Shown here one piece after another: positions 18,407 through 29,130 of a DNA stretch of 64,000 bases. The stretch is from CAWBVG01 sp963792175 (GTDB taxonomy: Bacteria; Acidobacteriota; Vicinamibacteria; Vicinamibacterales; CAVVIG01): contig CAWBVG010000030.1 of NCBI GenBank assembly GCA_963792175.1, positions 1-64,000 on the forward strand, given 5' to 3'. A program made the position numbers and the translations under genes. The notes beneath the pieces are model-generated. The model did not search any database. It was given only the letters and a program-made list of their open reading frames with translations, and was not told the origin of the DNA. Every line of letters starts with the position of its first letter. Position 1 is the first letter of the stretch.

Positions 18407-19090
18407 TTACCCGACGAACTTATATCCCGCGCCGTGCACGGTGAGGATGTGCTCGGGTTCGTGCGGTGACTTTTCGATCTTCTGCCGCAGCTTCGCGACG
18501 AAGTTGTCGATCGTCCGCGTCGTCGGCGACTCCTCGTAGCCCCACACCTGATTCAGGATCTGTTCGCGCGTGACCACCTGGCCGGTGTGGCCGACCAGGT
18601 AGCGCAGCAGGTCGAACTCGCGCGCCGTGAAGTCGATGCGCTGCGCGCCGCGATGCGCCTGGTGCGTCCTGAAGTCGATCTCGATGTCGCCGATGCGGCA
18701 GGTCTCGAGGCCGGAGGGCCGTCCGCCGGCGCGGCGCAAGACGGCGCGGACGCGGGCCAGCAGCTCGGTGATGCTGAACGGTTTGGTGACGTAGTCGTCG
18801 GCGCCGAGCTCGAGCCCCAGCACCTTCTCCGTCTCCTGCGATCGCGCGGTCAGCATGACGACCGGCGTCGGGTTGGCGCGGGCGCGCAGCTCGCGGCAGA
18901 CCTCGAACCCGTTCTTGCGCGGCAGGGTGATGTCGAGGATGACCAGGTCCGGCGCCGTCGAGATGGCCTTGGCCAGCCCGTCCTCGCCGTCCGCCGCCGT
19001 GACTACCTCATACCCTTCGAGCTCGAGGTTGTCACGCAGACCGAGCAACATCTGCGGCTCGTCCTCGATCACCAGAATGCGTTTCGTCAC
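18407..19090 (-). CDS. OmpR-family response regulator
   Basis: About 227 residues. Seen: a receiver domain with ILVIEDEP, the phosphoacceptor Asp in DLVILDITLPRKNG, Thr in VVMLTARSQ, Lys in DDYVTKPF; then a winged-helix DNA-binding domain (FTAREFDLLRYLVGHTGQVVTREQILNQVWG..RTIDNFVAKLRQKIE). The GTG at 19090 was chosen because AGGAGAG lies just upstream; an in-frame ATG at 19108 would add six residues. It overlaps the end of the histidine kinase gene, so the two form one operon. The target genes are unknown. Confidence 0.93.
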   Translation of the reverse strand: MTKRILVIEDEPQMLLGLRDNLELEGYEVVTAADGEDGLAKAISTAPDLVILDITLPRKNGFEVCRELRARANPTPVVMLTARSQETEKVLGLELGADDYVTKPFSITELLARVRAVLRRAGGRPSGLETCRIGDIEIDFRTHQAHRGAQRIDFTAREFDLLRYLVGHTGQVVTREQILNQVWGYEESPTTRTIDNFVAKLRQKIEKSPHEPEHILTVHGAGYKFVG

Positions 19091-20801
19091 CGTGGCTCTC
19101 TCCTGCATGAAGCGGGAAGTGGAGCGTGAACGTGCTGCCGCGGCCCGGCTCGCTGTCGACGCGCACGAAGCCGTTATGGCCCCGCATCACGTGGTCGACG
19201 ATCGCGAGACCCAGCCCGGTCCCATGCGGTCCCGAGCCCGCATCGGTCTGAATCCGAAAAAACTTGTTGAAGATCTTCCGCTGCAGACGTGCGGGAATCC
19301 CGATCCCGCGATCGTGCACGCGGACGACGCCGTACTGATCGACCTGGTCGACTTCGACCAGGATCTCGCGGTGTTCGGGCGAATACTTCATGGCGTTCGA
19401 GAGCAGGTTTTCCAGCGCCTGTTCGGCGGCTTCCTTGTCGATCAGGACCGGCACGTTGGGAGCCAGCTTGGTCGACACCGCGAACTGATTGTGCTGGAAC
19501 TGGCTCTCCAGCGACTCGAGCACGCTGGCGGTGAGGTCCGCCAGGTTCACGCGCTCGAGCTTGTAGGCGCGAAGTCCCGCCTCGATCTTCGAGAAGTCGA
19601 GCAGGTTGTTGATCAGGCGCGTCAGCTTGCGCGCCTCGCTGTTGATGATGCGGTAGTACTCGTTCGCGCGCTCGGTGTTTTTCAGCCGTCCGAGCTCCAG
19701 GGTTTCGGCGAACAGCTGGATCAGCGCGAGCGGCGTTTTCAGGTCGTGCGACACGCTCGACACGAAGCTCGATTTCAGCTCGGCCACGCGCACTTCGCGG
19801 GCGGCCGCTCGCGCGACGAAGAAGACGCCGATCGCCATCACGCCGGCCAGCATCGCCATCATCGTCCGCTGCGGCCGGGCGCGCGCCGCCACGATTTCCG
19901 GAATCGCCTGGTTGCCATAGCCGGTGCGCAGGCGCCACACCTCCGGCTTGTGGCCGTCAGGCGCGATGAACGGCTGCAGCCCCGGCTCGAAGAAGACGAG
20001 AGGGAACGTGCGCTCGTCGACGTAGCGCGCCGGTGCGCTGCCGCCCGCCGGGAACAGCACGCGGCCCCTGTGATCGAGCACGGTCAGCGTGAGCGGCGGG
20101 AACCCGGTCGGCCCTTCGACCGTCTTCATGTGGCTGGTGATGAAGCCAGGGATGAACTCCTCGCGCAGCTGATTCGCATCCACGCGCAGCGCGACGAAAC
20201 TGGTCAGCTGATCGCGCGAGGGCGACTTGAATCGGAGCTGCGCCTGGAAATACGTCGGGCGGCCGTCGATCGTTTCCTCGAAGACCGAGATCGCGTGCTT
20301 CTGCGGCGCGAGCTCGCGCACCCGCTTGACCATCAGCGGCCCTTCGGGAACTTCGGTGGTGAAGCCGTGATGTCGCCGGTCGTAGGCGAGCACCTCGCCG
20401 CGGTGCGCCTCGGTCTGCTCCGACCACACGTAGAACCGCATGACGAACGGCTCGGTCTCGAGCCCCTGCTCGAACGTCGGCGAGATCGCCTGCAGGTCGA
20501 GCGGTTCGGTCTGCACCTGCGTCACGCGAAGGAGGACGTTGATATAGGGCGCGCGCAGCGCATCCTGCAGCCCCTGCGTCATGCCGTCCGCCGTTTCCTG
20601 GCTCAACTGGCGCAGCACGACGGCGGACGACTGACTGAGGGCGGCGATCGATCGGAACTGAAAATAGAACAGGACCGCGACCGGGATGGCGACGGCGACC
20701 GCAAGTCCGGCGGCGAGGCGCAGGCTCCGGTCGCGCACCCACCGGCTGACGGCGGACGGGCCGACGCCGCGGTTGGAGTCAGAGGGGCCGGCGTTGCTCA
20801 T
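19032..20801 (-). CDS. Membrane sensor histidine kinase
   Basis: 589 residues. Seen: a first membrane helix (LRLAAGLAVAVAIPVAVLFY), a periplasmic sensor of about 270 residues, a second helix (MMAMLAGVMAIGVFFVA), a HisKA domain with SSVSHDLKTPLALIQLF, and a HATPase domain with NLLSNAMKYSP, DRGIGIPARL and GTGLGLAIVDHVM. There is no clear HAMP or PAS domain. The last 20 codons overlap the regulator gene; the core domain ends at FTLHFPL. The signal is unknown. Confidence 0.92.
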   Translation of the reverse strand: MSNAGPSDSNRGVGPSAVSRWVRDRSLRLAAGLAVAVAIPVAVLFYFQFRSIAALSQSSAVVLRQLSQETADGMTQGLQDALRAPYINVLLRVTQVQTEPLDLQAISPTFEQGLETEPFVMRFYVWSEQTEAHRGEVLAYDRRHHGFTTEVPEGPLMVKRVRELAPQKHAISVFEETIDGRPTYFQAQLRFKSPSRDQLTSFVALRVDANQLREEFIPGFITSHMKTVEGPTGFPPLTLTVLDHRGRVLFPAGGSAPARYVDERTFPLVFFEPGLQPFIAPDGHKPEVWRLRTGYGNQAIPEIVAARARPQRTMMAMLAGVMAIGVFFVARAAAREVRVAELKSSFVSSVSHDLKTPLALIQLFAETLELGRLKNTERANEYYRIINSEARKLTRLINNLLDFSKIEAGLRAYKLERVNLADLTASVLESLESQFQHNQFAVSTKLAPNVPVLIDKEAAEQALENLLSNAMKYSPEHREILVEVDQVDQYGVVRVHDRGIGIPARLQRKIFNKFFRIQTDAGSGPHGTGLGLAIVDHVMRGHNGFVRVDSEPGRGSTFTLHFPLHAGESHGDETHSGDRGRAADVARSA

Positions 20802-20821
20802 AGGTTCGTCGACCCCCGACG

Positions 20822-21708
20822 TTACTGTTGCGCAGTCGTTTTCCCCTGGTTCGCCAGGAAGCCCTGGATCTGTTTCACCGCGTAGTCGATCTTGATGTCG
20901 AAGGCCATCTTGCCGAGCGCCGCGGTCGAGCGGCGCGCATCGCCGGTAATGCCGTTGTTCTTGCGGGGCGGCGCGTTGGGATCGGCCTGCCCGCGGCCGC
21001 GACCGCGTGCGCCGGGCGGCGGTGCCGGATCGCCCTCGGCGGTCGGGATCAGTTCCTTGCGCACCCAGCCCTTGTCACCGCCGAGATACAGCATCGTGGA
21101 GGTGTCGGGGATTCCGGCGTGCGAGCTGCGTGGGGTATCCCTTCTCCTGCAGCCATTTGTCGAAGTCGCCCTGCGCCTTGGCGTAGACCTCGTCGCAGAA
21201 GTACACGTGCTTCCCTTCGGCTGAGTACTTCGCGTCCATCTTCTTCGCCACGTCGGCGTAGGTCGCTGGCTGACCGCCGCCGTGATCCCCCATCAGGACG
21301 ACGTTCTTGAAGCCGGTCGCCATCGCCTGGTCGGTGACGCGTTCGAGAATCGCGCCGAGCAACTCAGGCGTCAGCCCAATCGTGCCCGGCAGATCCGCGC
21401 TCGCGTTGTTCGGGGTGTAGGGCAGCACCGGCATCGCGATCGCGTTGCCCAGCCGCAACGCGATGGTTTTCACGATTTCGCGGCCCATCAGCGTGTGGCC
21501 GCCGTTCACGTTCTGCGGGCCCGCGCTGTTCGGTGCCGCCGGTGTAGAAGAGCGCCGTCGTTTTTCCTGCGGCCATCGCGGCCTTCACCTCCGGCCACGT
21601 CATCATCTCGAACTCGACCAGATCCTTCTTCGGCGCGGCCGGCTTCGCCTGGGCAAAGGCAAGCGTCGACGCCGCGAGAACCACGATCGGAAGAAGCGTC
21701 TGTTTCAT
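20822..21708 (-). CDS. Creatininase-family amidohydrolase, secreted (two frameshifts)
   Basis: About 294 residues once two single-base insertions are removed, near 21530 (GGGCCCGCAG should read GGGCCGCAG) and near 21130. Seen: a signal peptide (LLPIVVLAASTLAFAQA), then the metal-site motifs of the family in order: YTGGTEQRGP, NGGHTLMG, GFKNVVLMGDHGGGQ, and SSHAGIPDTSTMLYLGGD. A glycine/arginine-rich insert (GARGRGRGQADPNAPPRKN) precedes the C terminus. Classical creatininases are cytosolic; an exported form is typical of some acidobacteria. It starts 4 bases after the stop of the cytochrome gene, so they share a transcript. Confidence 0.8.
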
Positions 21709-21711
21709 GGC

Positions 21712-22497
21712 TTACTGTCCTTTGAGCTGCTGCAGCTGCGTTTTCGCCTGATTGTTGTTCGGGTCGAGCTCCACGGCTTTCTCCAGAGCCTTGATCGCCG
21801 CGTCCTTGTCGTTCTTCTTCTGGTGGGCCTGCGCCATGATTTGGTACGTGCGCGACGACTTCGGATAGAACTCGAGATTGAGGTTCAACCACGCCAGCGC
21901 GTTGTCGGCGCGGTCGGCGCCGAGTGCGGCTTGCGCCATCGCAATCAGCCCGTTCTCGCTGAGGTCGTACGCCATCGTGCCGGTGTATTTGGTCCGCAGC
22001 TCGCGATACTGAGCGACCGCGCCGTCGAGGCCCTTCGCGTTCACCGCCTCGTTGAGCACCTGGGTCAGCTGCTTCGGAATGGCGAGGCCCCGGTGGCACG
22101 TCACGCACCCGACGCGCGTCGTCTCGTTGCCCGCCTTGCCAACGACCGCGGGCAGCTTCTCGTTCAGCTCGCGCGCGAACACCATCATCTGCCGCGCCGT
22201 TTTCTTGGTCGGCTTGTCGTCAGACGCCATGTCGTTGCGGCCGCCGCGGCCTTCCATCACATGGCAGTAGTTGCACTGGACTCCCAGCGCCGCCGAGATG
22301 CTCTGCATCGTCGCGAGGACCTGCTCGCGCGGCGCCTCTTTCGGGATGATCTGCAGGTTGGTCATCGGCGGCGGTCCGCCGGCGCGCTGTCCCGCTCCGG
22401 GCGCGGCGCCCGCAGGAGGCGGTTGCTGCGCGAATGCTGAAGACGCGACGACCAGACCCAGTCCGCTAGCCAGTGCGGCGAAACGTGTCATGAGCAA
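21712..22497 (-). CDS. Exported dihaem c-type cytochrome with TPR tail
   Basis: 261 residues. Seen: signal peptide (LGLVVASSAFAQ); Pro/Gly-rich linker; two haem-binding motifs, CNYCH and CVTCH, about 70 residues apart in the arrangement of the photosynthetic reaction centre cytochrome family (EQVLATMQSISAALGVQCNYCH); and a C-terminal tetratricopeptide stretch (AIKALEKAVELDPNNNQAKTQL). It is likely a periplasmic electron carrier or haem protein. It is the first gene of a pair with the creatininase-like gene. Its redox partner is unknown. Confidence 0.85.
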   Translation of the reverse strand: MLMTRFAALASGLGLVVASSAFAQQPPPAGAAPGAGQRAGGPPPMTNLQIIPKEAPREQVLATMQSISAALGVQCNYCHVMEGRGGRNDMASDDKPTKKTARQMMVFARELNEKLPAVVGKAGNETTRVGCVTCHRGLAIPKQLTQVLNEAVNAKGLDGAVAQYRELRTKYTGTMAYDLSENGLIAMAQAALGADRADNALAWLNLNLEFYPKSSRTYQIMAQAHQKKNDKDAAIKALEKAVELDPNNNQAKTQLQQLKGQ

Positions 22498-22606
22498 GAC
22501 CTCGCTGGACTCTCGGTTCTACGGTTGCCGGTCCTACGGTTACCCGGCCCTAGGTTAGCGCGACGTACGGGTCGGTCCGCTTCGCCCGTTCACCTGCCGG
22601 AGCGGC
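22498..22606. repeat. Short stutter spacer (ACCGTAG word)
   Basis: On the minus strand the words ACCGTAGGACC and ACCGTAGAACC and a related GGGTAACC recur within about 40 bases (22517-22556). This is the spacer between ilvE and the cytochrome gene. No terminator hairpin with a U tract is visible. Confidence 0.4.
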
Positions 22607-23542
22607 TTACGCGGAAGACACCGGTTGGCGGACGAACGACAGCCAGCGTCGATACTGCGGCAGCTGACCACGGACCGCCTGATTGAACGTCTCCTGAATA
22701 CGACGGGTGACCGGGCCGAGTTTACCGTCGCCGATGACGGTGCCGTCGACCTCGCGAATCCGGGTGACCTCGACCGCCGTTCCGGAGAAGAACAGCTCGT
22801 CGGCACCGAGGACGTCTTCCATCGAAATCTGCGCCACGCGCGTCTCGATGCCCAGATCGGCAGCGATTTCGAGCACGGACGCCCGGGTGACCCCCATCAG
22901 GATGCTGGCGTCCTTGTCGTTGGTGACGAGCGCGCCATTTTTCACGACGAAGAGGTTCTCGCCCGAACCTTCCGCGACCAGCCCTTGAGAATTGAGGAGC
23001 AGCGCTTCGTCGAACCCGCGGCGCTGGGCGTCGTTGACCGCCCGCGCGGAGTTGATGTACTGGCCGCAGGCCTTCGCCCAGGCGGGAATGGCGCTGTTGT
23101 CGAATTTGCGGATGGGGGACACGGTGACTCGAACCCCCTCATCGGCGTTGGCCAGGTACTTGCCCGTCGGAACGGCCGCGATCGCGACGGTGACCGGACA
23201 CTCCTTGGTCCAGACGCTGAGCGTGGCCGCGTCGAAGAAGGCCACCGGCCGCAAATACGAGGCTTCCAGCCCGTTCGCTCGAACCACGTCCAGGCTCGCC
23301 TCCGACAGGGCGTCGATCGAGTACGGAATCTGTAAGTCATAGAGCTCGGCTGACTTATAGAAACGCTCGAGGTGGGCGTCGAGCCGGAAAATTGCCGGTC
23401 CGTCGGCCGTCGGATACGACTTCATCCCCTCGAAGACGCCCGTACCGTATTGGAGCCCGTGGGCCAGCACATGAACTTTCGCGTCGTTCCAGGGAACGAG
23501 CTTGCCGTTGAACCAGATCGATTCGGTCGGGGTGAATCCCAT
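22607..23542 (-). CDS. ilvE: Branched-chain amino acid aminotransferase
   Basis: 311 residues of PLP fold type IV. Seen: IWFNGKLVPWNDAKVHVLAHGLQYGTGVFEGMKSY at the N terminus, the presumed PLP lysine in WAKACGQYINSA, and EALLLNSQGLVAEGSGENLFVVKNG and GVTRASVLEIAADLGIE in the C-terminal half. It catalyses the last step of Leu, Ile and Val synthesis, or the first of their breakdown. The ATG at 23542 was chosen; the longer upstream reading has no family similarity. On the minus strand the leader holds a possible -10 TATATT at about 23563. Confidence 0.93.
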   Translation of the reverse strand: MGFTPTESIWFNGKLVPWNDAKVHVLAHGLQYGTGVFEGMKSYPTADGPAIFRLDAHLERFYKSAELYDLQIPYSIDALSEASLDVVRANGLEASYLRPVAFFDAATLSVWTKECPVTVAIAAVPTGKYLANADEGVRVTVSPIRKFDNSAIPAWAKACGQYINSARAVNDAQRRGFDEALLLNSQGLVAEGSGENLFVVKNGALVTNDKDASILMGVTRASVLEIAADLGIETRVAQISMEDVLGADELFFSGTAVEVTRIREVDGTVIGDGKLGPVTRRIQETFNQAVRGQLPQYRRWLSFVRQPVSSA

Positions 23543-23728
23543 CAGCGTGTCTCCAGACTGGAATATATATCGAGACCGAGGTCCGGGTCCGATATCTCGC
23601 ATTGAAGTGTCTGAGTTCCGAATCGAGAAGCGGCGGACGCAGGCTGCGGTGACCCTGGTACGGGGGCGGTCGTTCACGGCTGTTTCTTTCTGGCCGGCTC
23701 CCGTGCCAGCCACGCTGGGCCCGAGCGC

Positions 23729-24097
23729 GTGGCCGACCTGCTCAATGCCGAAAACGGCTTTTTCCCCTTCGAATTCATGTCGGGTGACGGCTTACGGACC
23801 GCGTTGATCAATCGTGCACAGGTCGTGGAGATTCGACTCCTGGAAGGCGAGGACGAGGTGCAGTCGGACCCCGGGTATGCCGTGGCGACGGAACGGGAAG
23901 TGCGCATGCTGCTGTCCATCGGACGCATGGTCACGGGTCGCGTGCGCGTGCAGCTGCCGACCGGCAGGGATCGCTTGAGCGATTACACCCGTGCCCCGGA
24001 GGCCTTCCGGTACGTCGAGACGGCAGAAGGCACCGTGATCGTCAACAGCGCGCACATCGTGGAGCTCCAGGAGGCGAGCGATGCCGCACGAGATTGA
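23729..24097 (+). CDS. Conserved hypothetical protein next to pilT
   Basis: 122 residues from a GTG start (an in-frame CTG further upstream would add about 13 residues). The text VADLLNAENGFFPFEFMSGDG, INRAQVVEIRL, MVTGRVRVQLPTGRDRLSDYTRAPEAF and VNSAHIVELQEA shows a compact beta-rich domain; no known family is recognised with confidence. It overlaps the PilT-like gene by 17 bases and so is probably translated with it. A role in pilus motor control is a guess from context only. Confidence 0.65.
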   Translation: MADLLNAENGFFPFEFMSGDGLRTALINRAQVVEIRLLEGEDEVQSDPGYAVATEREVRMLLSIGRMVTGRVRVQLPTGRDRLSDYTRAPEAFRYVETAEGTVIVNSAHIVELQEASDAARD

Positions 24098-25250
24098 CGC
24101 GTTGTTCCGTCAGATGTGCGCGGTCGGCGCGTCGGACCTGCACCTGTCCGTCGGCACGCCGCCGCTGGTCCGCAAGGACGGCGTCATGCAGCCGCTCGAT
24201 GCCGCGGCCCCGGTGCTCGACCCCGAGCGCGTCGTCCAGCTGCTCGAGCCGATTACCCCGGAGAAGAACAAACACGATTTCACGGAGCGGCACGATACCG
24301 ATTTCGCGTACGAGATCCTCGGCCTGGCGCGTTTCCGCGCGAACATTTTCATGGACCGCAAAGGGCGCGGGGCGGTCTTCCGTGTGATTCCGAGCAACAT
24401 CCTCACGGCCGAGACGCTGGGTCTTTCACCTGCGATCCTCAATTTGTGCAAGTTGAACAAAGGGCTGGTGCTCGTGACGGGACCGACGGGTTCCGGCAAG
24501 TCGACCACGCTCTGCGGGATGATCGACTACATCAACCGCACCCGGAAGGATCACATCATCACGATCGAGGACCCGATCGAGTTCGTGCACGAGAACAAGT
24601 CGTGCGCGATCAACCAGCGTGAAGTGCACAACCACACGATGTCGTTCAAGAACGCGTTGCGCGCGGCGCTGCGCGAGGATCCGGACATCATCCTGGTCGG
24701 AGAAATGCGCGACCTGGAGACGGTGGCGATCGCGATCGAGACGGCCGAGACCGGCCACCTGGTCTTCGGTACGCTCCACACCACGACGGCGGCCTCGACC
24801 GTGGATCGGGTCATCGACCAGTTCCCCGCGGACCGGCAGTCGCAGATCCGCATCATGCTGTCCGAATCGCTGAAGGGTGTCATCTCTCAAACGCTCTGCC
24901 GGAAAATCGGTGGGGGGCGGGCCGCCGCCTTGGAAGTGCTGATCGTGACCTCCGCGGTCAGCAATCTCATCCGGGAATCGAAAACATTCCAGATCCAGTC
25001 GATGATGCAGGTCGGCAAGGCCGTCGGGATGGTGACCCTGAACGACGCGCTGATGGATCTGGTCAATAAAAAGATCGTCGCGCCAGAAGAGGCCTACGCC
25101 AAGGCGATCGACAAATCTGGTCTTGAAGCCCAGATGAAGCGCTTAGGTTTTGACCCATCAAAACCTGCGCCCGCTGGCGCGCCCGGGGCAAGCCCCGGCG
25201 CACCCGCTCGGCCGGCCCAACCGACTCCAGCCGTTCCCGCGCGTTCCTAG
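24081..25250 (+). CDS. PilT-family type IV pilus retraction ATPase (first copy)
   Basis: 389 residues. Seen: N-terminal PAS-like PilT domain (ASDLHLSVGTPPLVRKDGVMQPL); Walker A GPTGSGKST; Asp box ITIEDPIEFVHENKSCAINQREV; Walker B IILVGEMRDLET; His box ETGHLVFGTLHTTTAASTVDR. The C terminus is a Pro/Ala-rich tail of about 30 residues. It powers pilus retraction at the inner-membrane platform. It is less like the pilT at 58398-59528 than expected for a recent duplicate, so it may play the PilU or PilT2 role. It sits just upstream of the ribosomal superoperon, an unusual place. Confidence 0.9.
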   Translation: MPHEIDALFRQMCAVGASDLHLSVGTPPLVRKDGVMQPLDAAAPVLDPERVVQLLEPITPEKNKHDFTERHDTDFAYEILGLARFRANIFMDRKGRGAVFRVIPSNILTAETLGLSPAILNLCKLNKGLVLVTGPTGSGKSTTLCGMIDYINRTRKDHIITIEDPIEFVHENKSCAINQREVHNHTMSFKNALRAALREDPDIILVGEMRDLETVAIAIETAETGHLVFGTLHTTTAASTVDRVIDQFPADRQSQIRIMLSESLKGVISQTLCRKIGGGRAAALEVLIVTSAVSNLIRESKTFQIQSMMQVGKAVGMVTLNDALMDLVNKKIVAPEEAYAKAIDKSGLEAQMKRLGFDPSKPAPAGAPGASPGAPARPAQPTPAVPARS

Positions 25251-25261
25251 GCGTCGGTCGG

Positions 25262-25291
25262 TTGCGCGTCCGAAGAAGCCCGTGCTATATT
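25262..25291 (+). promoter_or_regulatory. Probable promoter of the ribosomal superoperon
   Basis: TTGCGC (25262-25267) and TATATT (25286-25291) are separated by 18 bases. It is the best sigma-70-like site in the 305-base gap between the pilT-like gene and rpsL. The remaining leader of about 260 bases contains the hairpins listed next. Confidence 0.5.
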
Positions 25292-25396
25292 CGTCAGGTT
25301 CTGTTGGAGCTAGGACCACCCTATCTAGCTTCACCGCTTAGGAATAACGTCTCCGGCAATACCCGGAACGATCAATCCGTCGCGATTAACTAGGGT

Positions 25397-25433
25397 TTTC
25401 AGGCGCCAAGCCTCAGGGCTTCTAGGCCTGAAA
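25397..25433 (+). promoter_or_regulatory. Leader hairpin upstream of rpsL
   Basis: TTTCAGGC (25397) pairs with GCCTGAAA (25426), with an inner stem AAGCC-TCAG-GGCTT. There is no U-tract, so it is not a simple terminator. A structured leader for autoregulation or attenuation is possible. Confidence 0.5.
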
Positions 25434-25470
25434 CACGTGCGTGCGCCGCTGTCGCGGCGCCGTTGTCATT

Positions 25471-25541
25471 TGGCGAATCGGAGAATTCGGAATTGGTGAT
25501 GGCCGTTCATCAATTCTTCAAAACTCTCTCATTCACCAATT
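25471..25541. repeat. Stutter hairpin in the rpsL leader (AATTGGTGA word)
   Basis: GAATTCGGAATTGGTGAT on the left is complemented by CATTCACCAATT on the right, ending 15 bases before the rpsL start codon. It uses the same word as the elements at 38138, 41837, 42874 and 49136. Confidence 0.65.
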
Positions 25542-25555
25542 GCGAGAAGCCACTG

Positions 25556-25933
25556 ATGCCGACTATCAGCCAGCTCGTTCGTGCAGGGCGCAAGAAGATC
25601 GTCAGCAAGACCAAGAGCCCGGCCTTGCAGAACAGCCCCCAAAAGCGTGGGGTGTGCGTCCGCGTCTTCACCCAGACGCCCAAGAAGCCGAATTCCGCGC
25701 TGCGCAAGGTCGCGCGCGTGCGGCTGACCAACGGCATCGAGGTGACGACGTACATCCCCGGTGTGGGGCACAACCTCCAGGAACACTCGCTGGTGCTGAT
25801 TCGCGGCGGCCGCGTGAAGGACCTGCCGGGCGTTCGCTATCACGTCGTGCGCGGCACGCTCGACGCCGTCGGCGTGCAGGGGCGGATGCAGGGCCGATCG
25901 AAGTACGGCGCGAAGCGACCGAAGAAAGCGTAG
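25556..25933 (+). CDS. rpsL: Ribosomal protein S12
   Basis: 125 residues, the decoding-site protein of the 30S subunit. PTISQLVRAGRKK opens the protein; the loop TPKKPNSALRK and the segment IPGVGHNLQEHS..GGRVKDLPGVRYH are conserved, with the usual lysines at both classical streptomycin-related positions. ATG 25556 is the only start that gives the standard N terminus; the Shine-Dalgarno is weak (GCGAGAAG). First gene of the superoperon. Confidence 0.97.
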   Translation: MPTISQLVRAGRKKIVSKTKSPALQNSPQKRGVCVRVFTQTPKKPNSALRKVARVRLTNGIEVTTYIPGVGHNLQEHSLVLIRGGRVKDLPGVRYHVVRGTLDAVGVQGRMQGRSKYGAKRPKKA

Positions 25934-25990
25934 GGGCTCTCCCCACTGTCGGGGCTAGGGGCTAGGGGCTAGCTGATTTAGGAACCACAG
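25934..25990. repeat. Stutter spacer rpsL-rpsG (GGGGCTA word)
   Basis: GGGGCTA is repeated three times in tandem at 25951-25972, preceded by GGGGCTCTCCCC. No full complementary arm is present. Confidence 0.8.
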
Positions 25991-26464
25991 ATGCCGAGAC
26001 GAAGAGAGATTCCAAAGCGCGACATTCCGGCGGACCCGATTTATCAGAGTCCGCTCGTGAGCAAGTTCATCAATTGCGTGATGAGCGACGGCAAGCGCAG
26101 CACCGCCGAGCGCATCATTTACAAGGCCTTCGACATCGTCAAGGAAAAGAGCGGCGACGATCCGTTGAAGGTGTTCAAGAAGGCGATCGACAACGTCAAG
26201 CCGAGCCTCGAGGTGAAATCGCGCCGCGTCGGCGGCTCGAACTACCAGGTGCCGGTGGAGGTGAATCCGAACCGCCGCCTCTCGCTCAGCATCCGCTGGC
26301 TGGTCGGCTACGCGCGCTCGCGCGGCGACGGCAAGACGATGTACGAGAAGCTCGCGAACGAATTCCTCGACGCCGCGAACCTGCGCGGCGGCGCGGTGAA
26401 GAAGCGCGAAGACACGCATCGGATGGCCGAGGCGAACAAGGCATTCGCCCACTATCGCTGGTAG
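25991..26464 (+). CDS. rpsG: Ribosomal protein S7
   Basis: 157 residues, the primary assembly protein of the 30S head, in contact with the E site. PRRREIPKRDIPADPIYQSPLVSKFINCVMSDGKRSTAERIIY and MAEANKAFAHYRW are standard at both ends. In the str operon S7 is often the autoregulator; a binding site in the spacer before it cannot be seen because the spacer is filled by the GGGGCTA repeat. Confidence 0.97.
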   Translation: MPRRREIPKRDIPADPIYQSPLVSKFINCVMSDGKRSTAERIIYKAFDIVKEKSGDDPLKVFKKAIDNVKPSLEVKSRRVGGSNYQVPVEVNPNRRLSLSIRWLVGYARSRGDGKTMYEKLANEFLDAANLRGGAVKKREDTHRMAEANKAFAHYRW

Positions 26465-26518
26465 GCGAGAACTTTAGAACTTAGAACCTTAGAACTGAGA
26501 ACTTTAGAACTTAGACCT
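26465..26518. repeat. Stutter spacer rpsG-fusA (TTAGAACT word)
   Basis: AGAACTTTAGAACTTAGAAC and variants (CTTAGAACTGAGAAC) fill 26468-26516. It is in one orientation only, with no complementary arm, and AT-rich against a GC-rich background. The same word fills 45378-45427. Confidence 0.85.
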
Positions 26519-28633
<2,115 letters not shown>

Positions 28634-28712
28634 CGCAGGTATCGGGGCTAGGGTCTAGGGGCTGGCTGTCGACGGCTAGCCCCAAGCCCCGAGCCCCAAC
28701 TGAGACACAGAT
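28634..28712. repeat. Stutter hairpin fusA-rpsJ (GGGGCTA word)
   Basis: The left arm CGGGGCTAGGGTCTAGGGGC pairs with the right arm GGCTAGCCCCAAGCCCCGAG around a CTGTCGAC loop. It occupies the position where tuf is found in many bacteria. Confidence 0.85.
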
Positions 28713-29048
<336 letters not shown>

Positions 29049-29130
29049 GGGCTAGGGACTAGGGACTCAGGGACTAGCCGTGCAGACAGCTAGCCCCCAG
29101 CCCCGAGCCCCGACTCCGCGGAGTCTCAAG
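29049..29130. repeat. Stutter hairpin rpsJ-rplC (GGGGCTA / GGGACTA words)
   Basis: The left arm GGGCTAGGGACTAGGGACTC mixes the two G-rich words. The right arm AGCTAGCCCCCAGCCCCGAG complements it, and a second small stem (GACTCCGCGGAGTC) follows next to the start codon. Confidence 0.85.

Noticed and set aside
18855..20885. Long plus-strand open frame opposite the histidine kinase.
   Set aside because: The minus-strand frame has complete HisKA and HATPase motifs; the plus-strand reading is low-complexity and is explained by codon bias.
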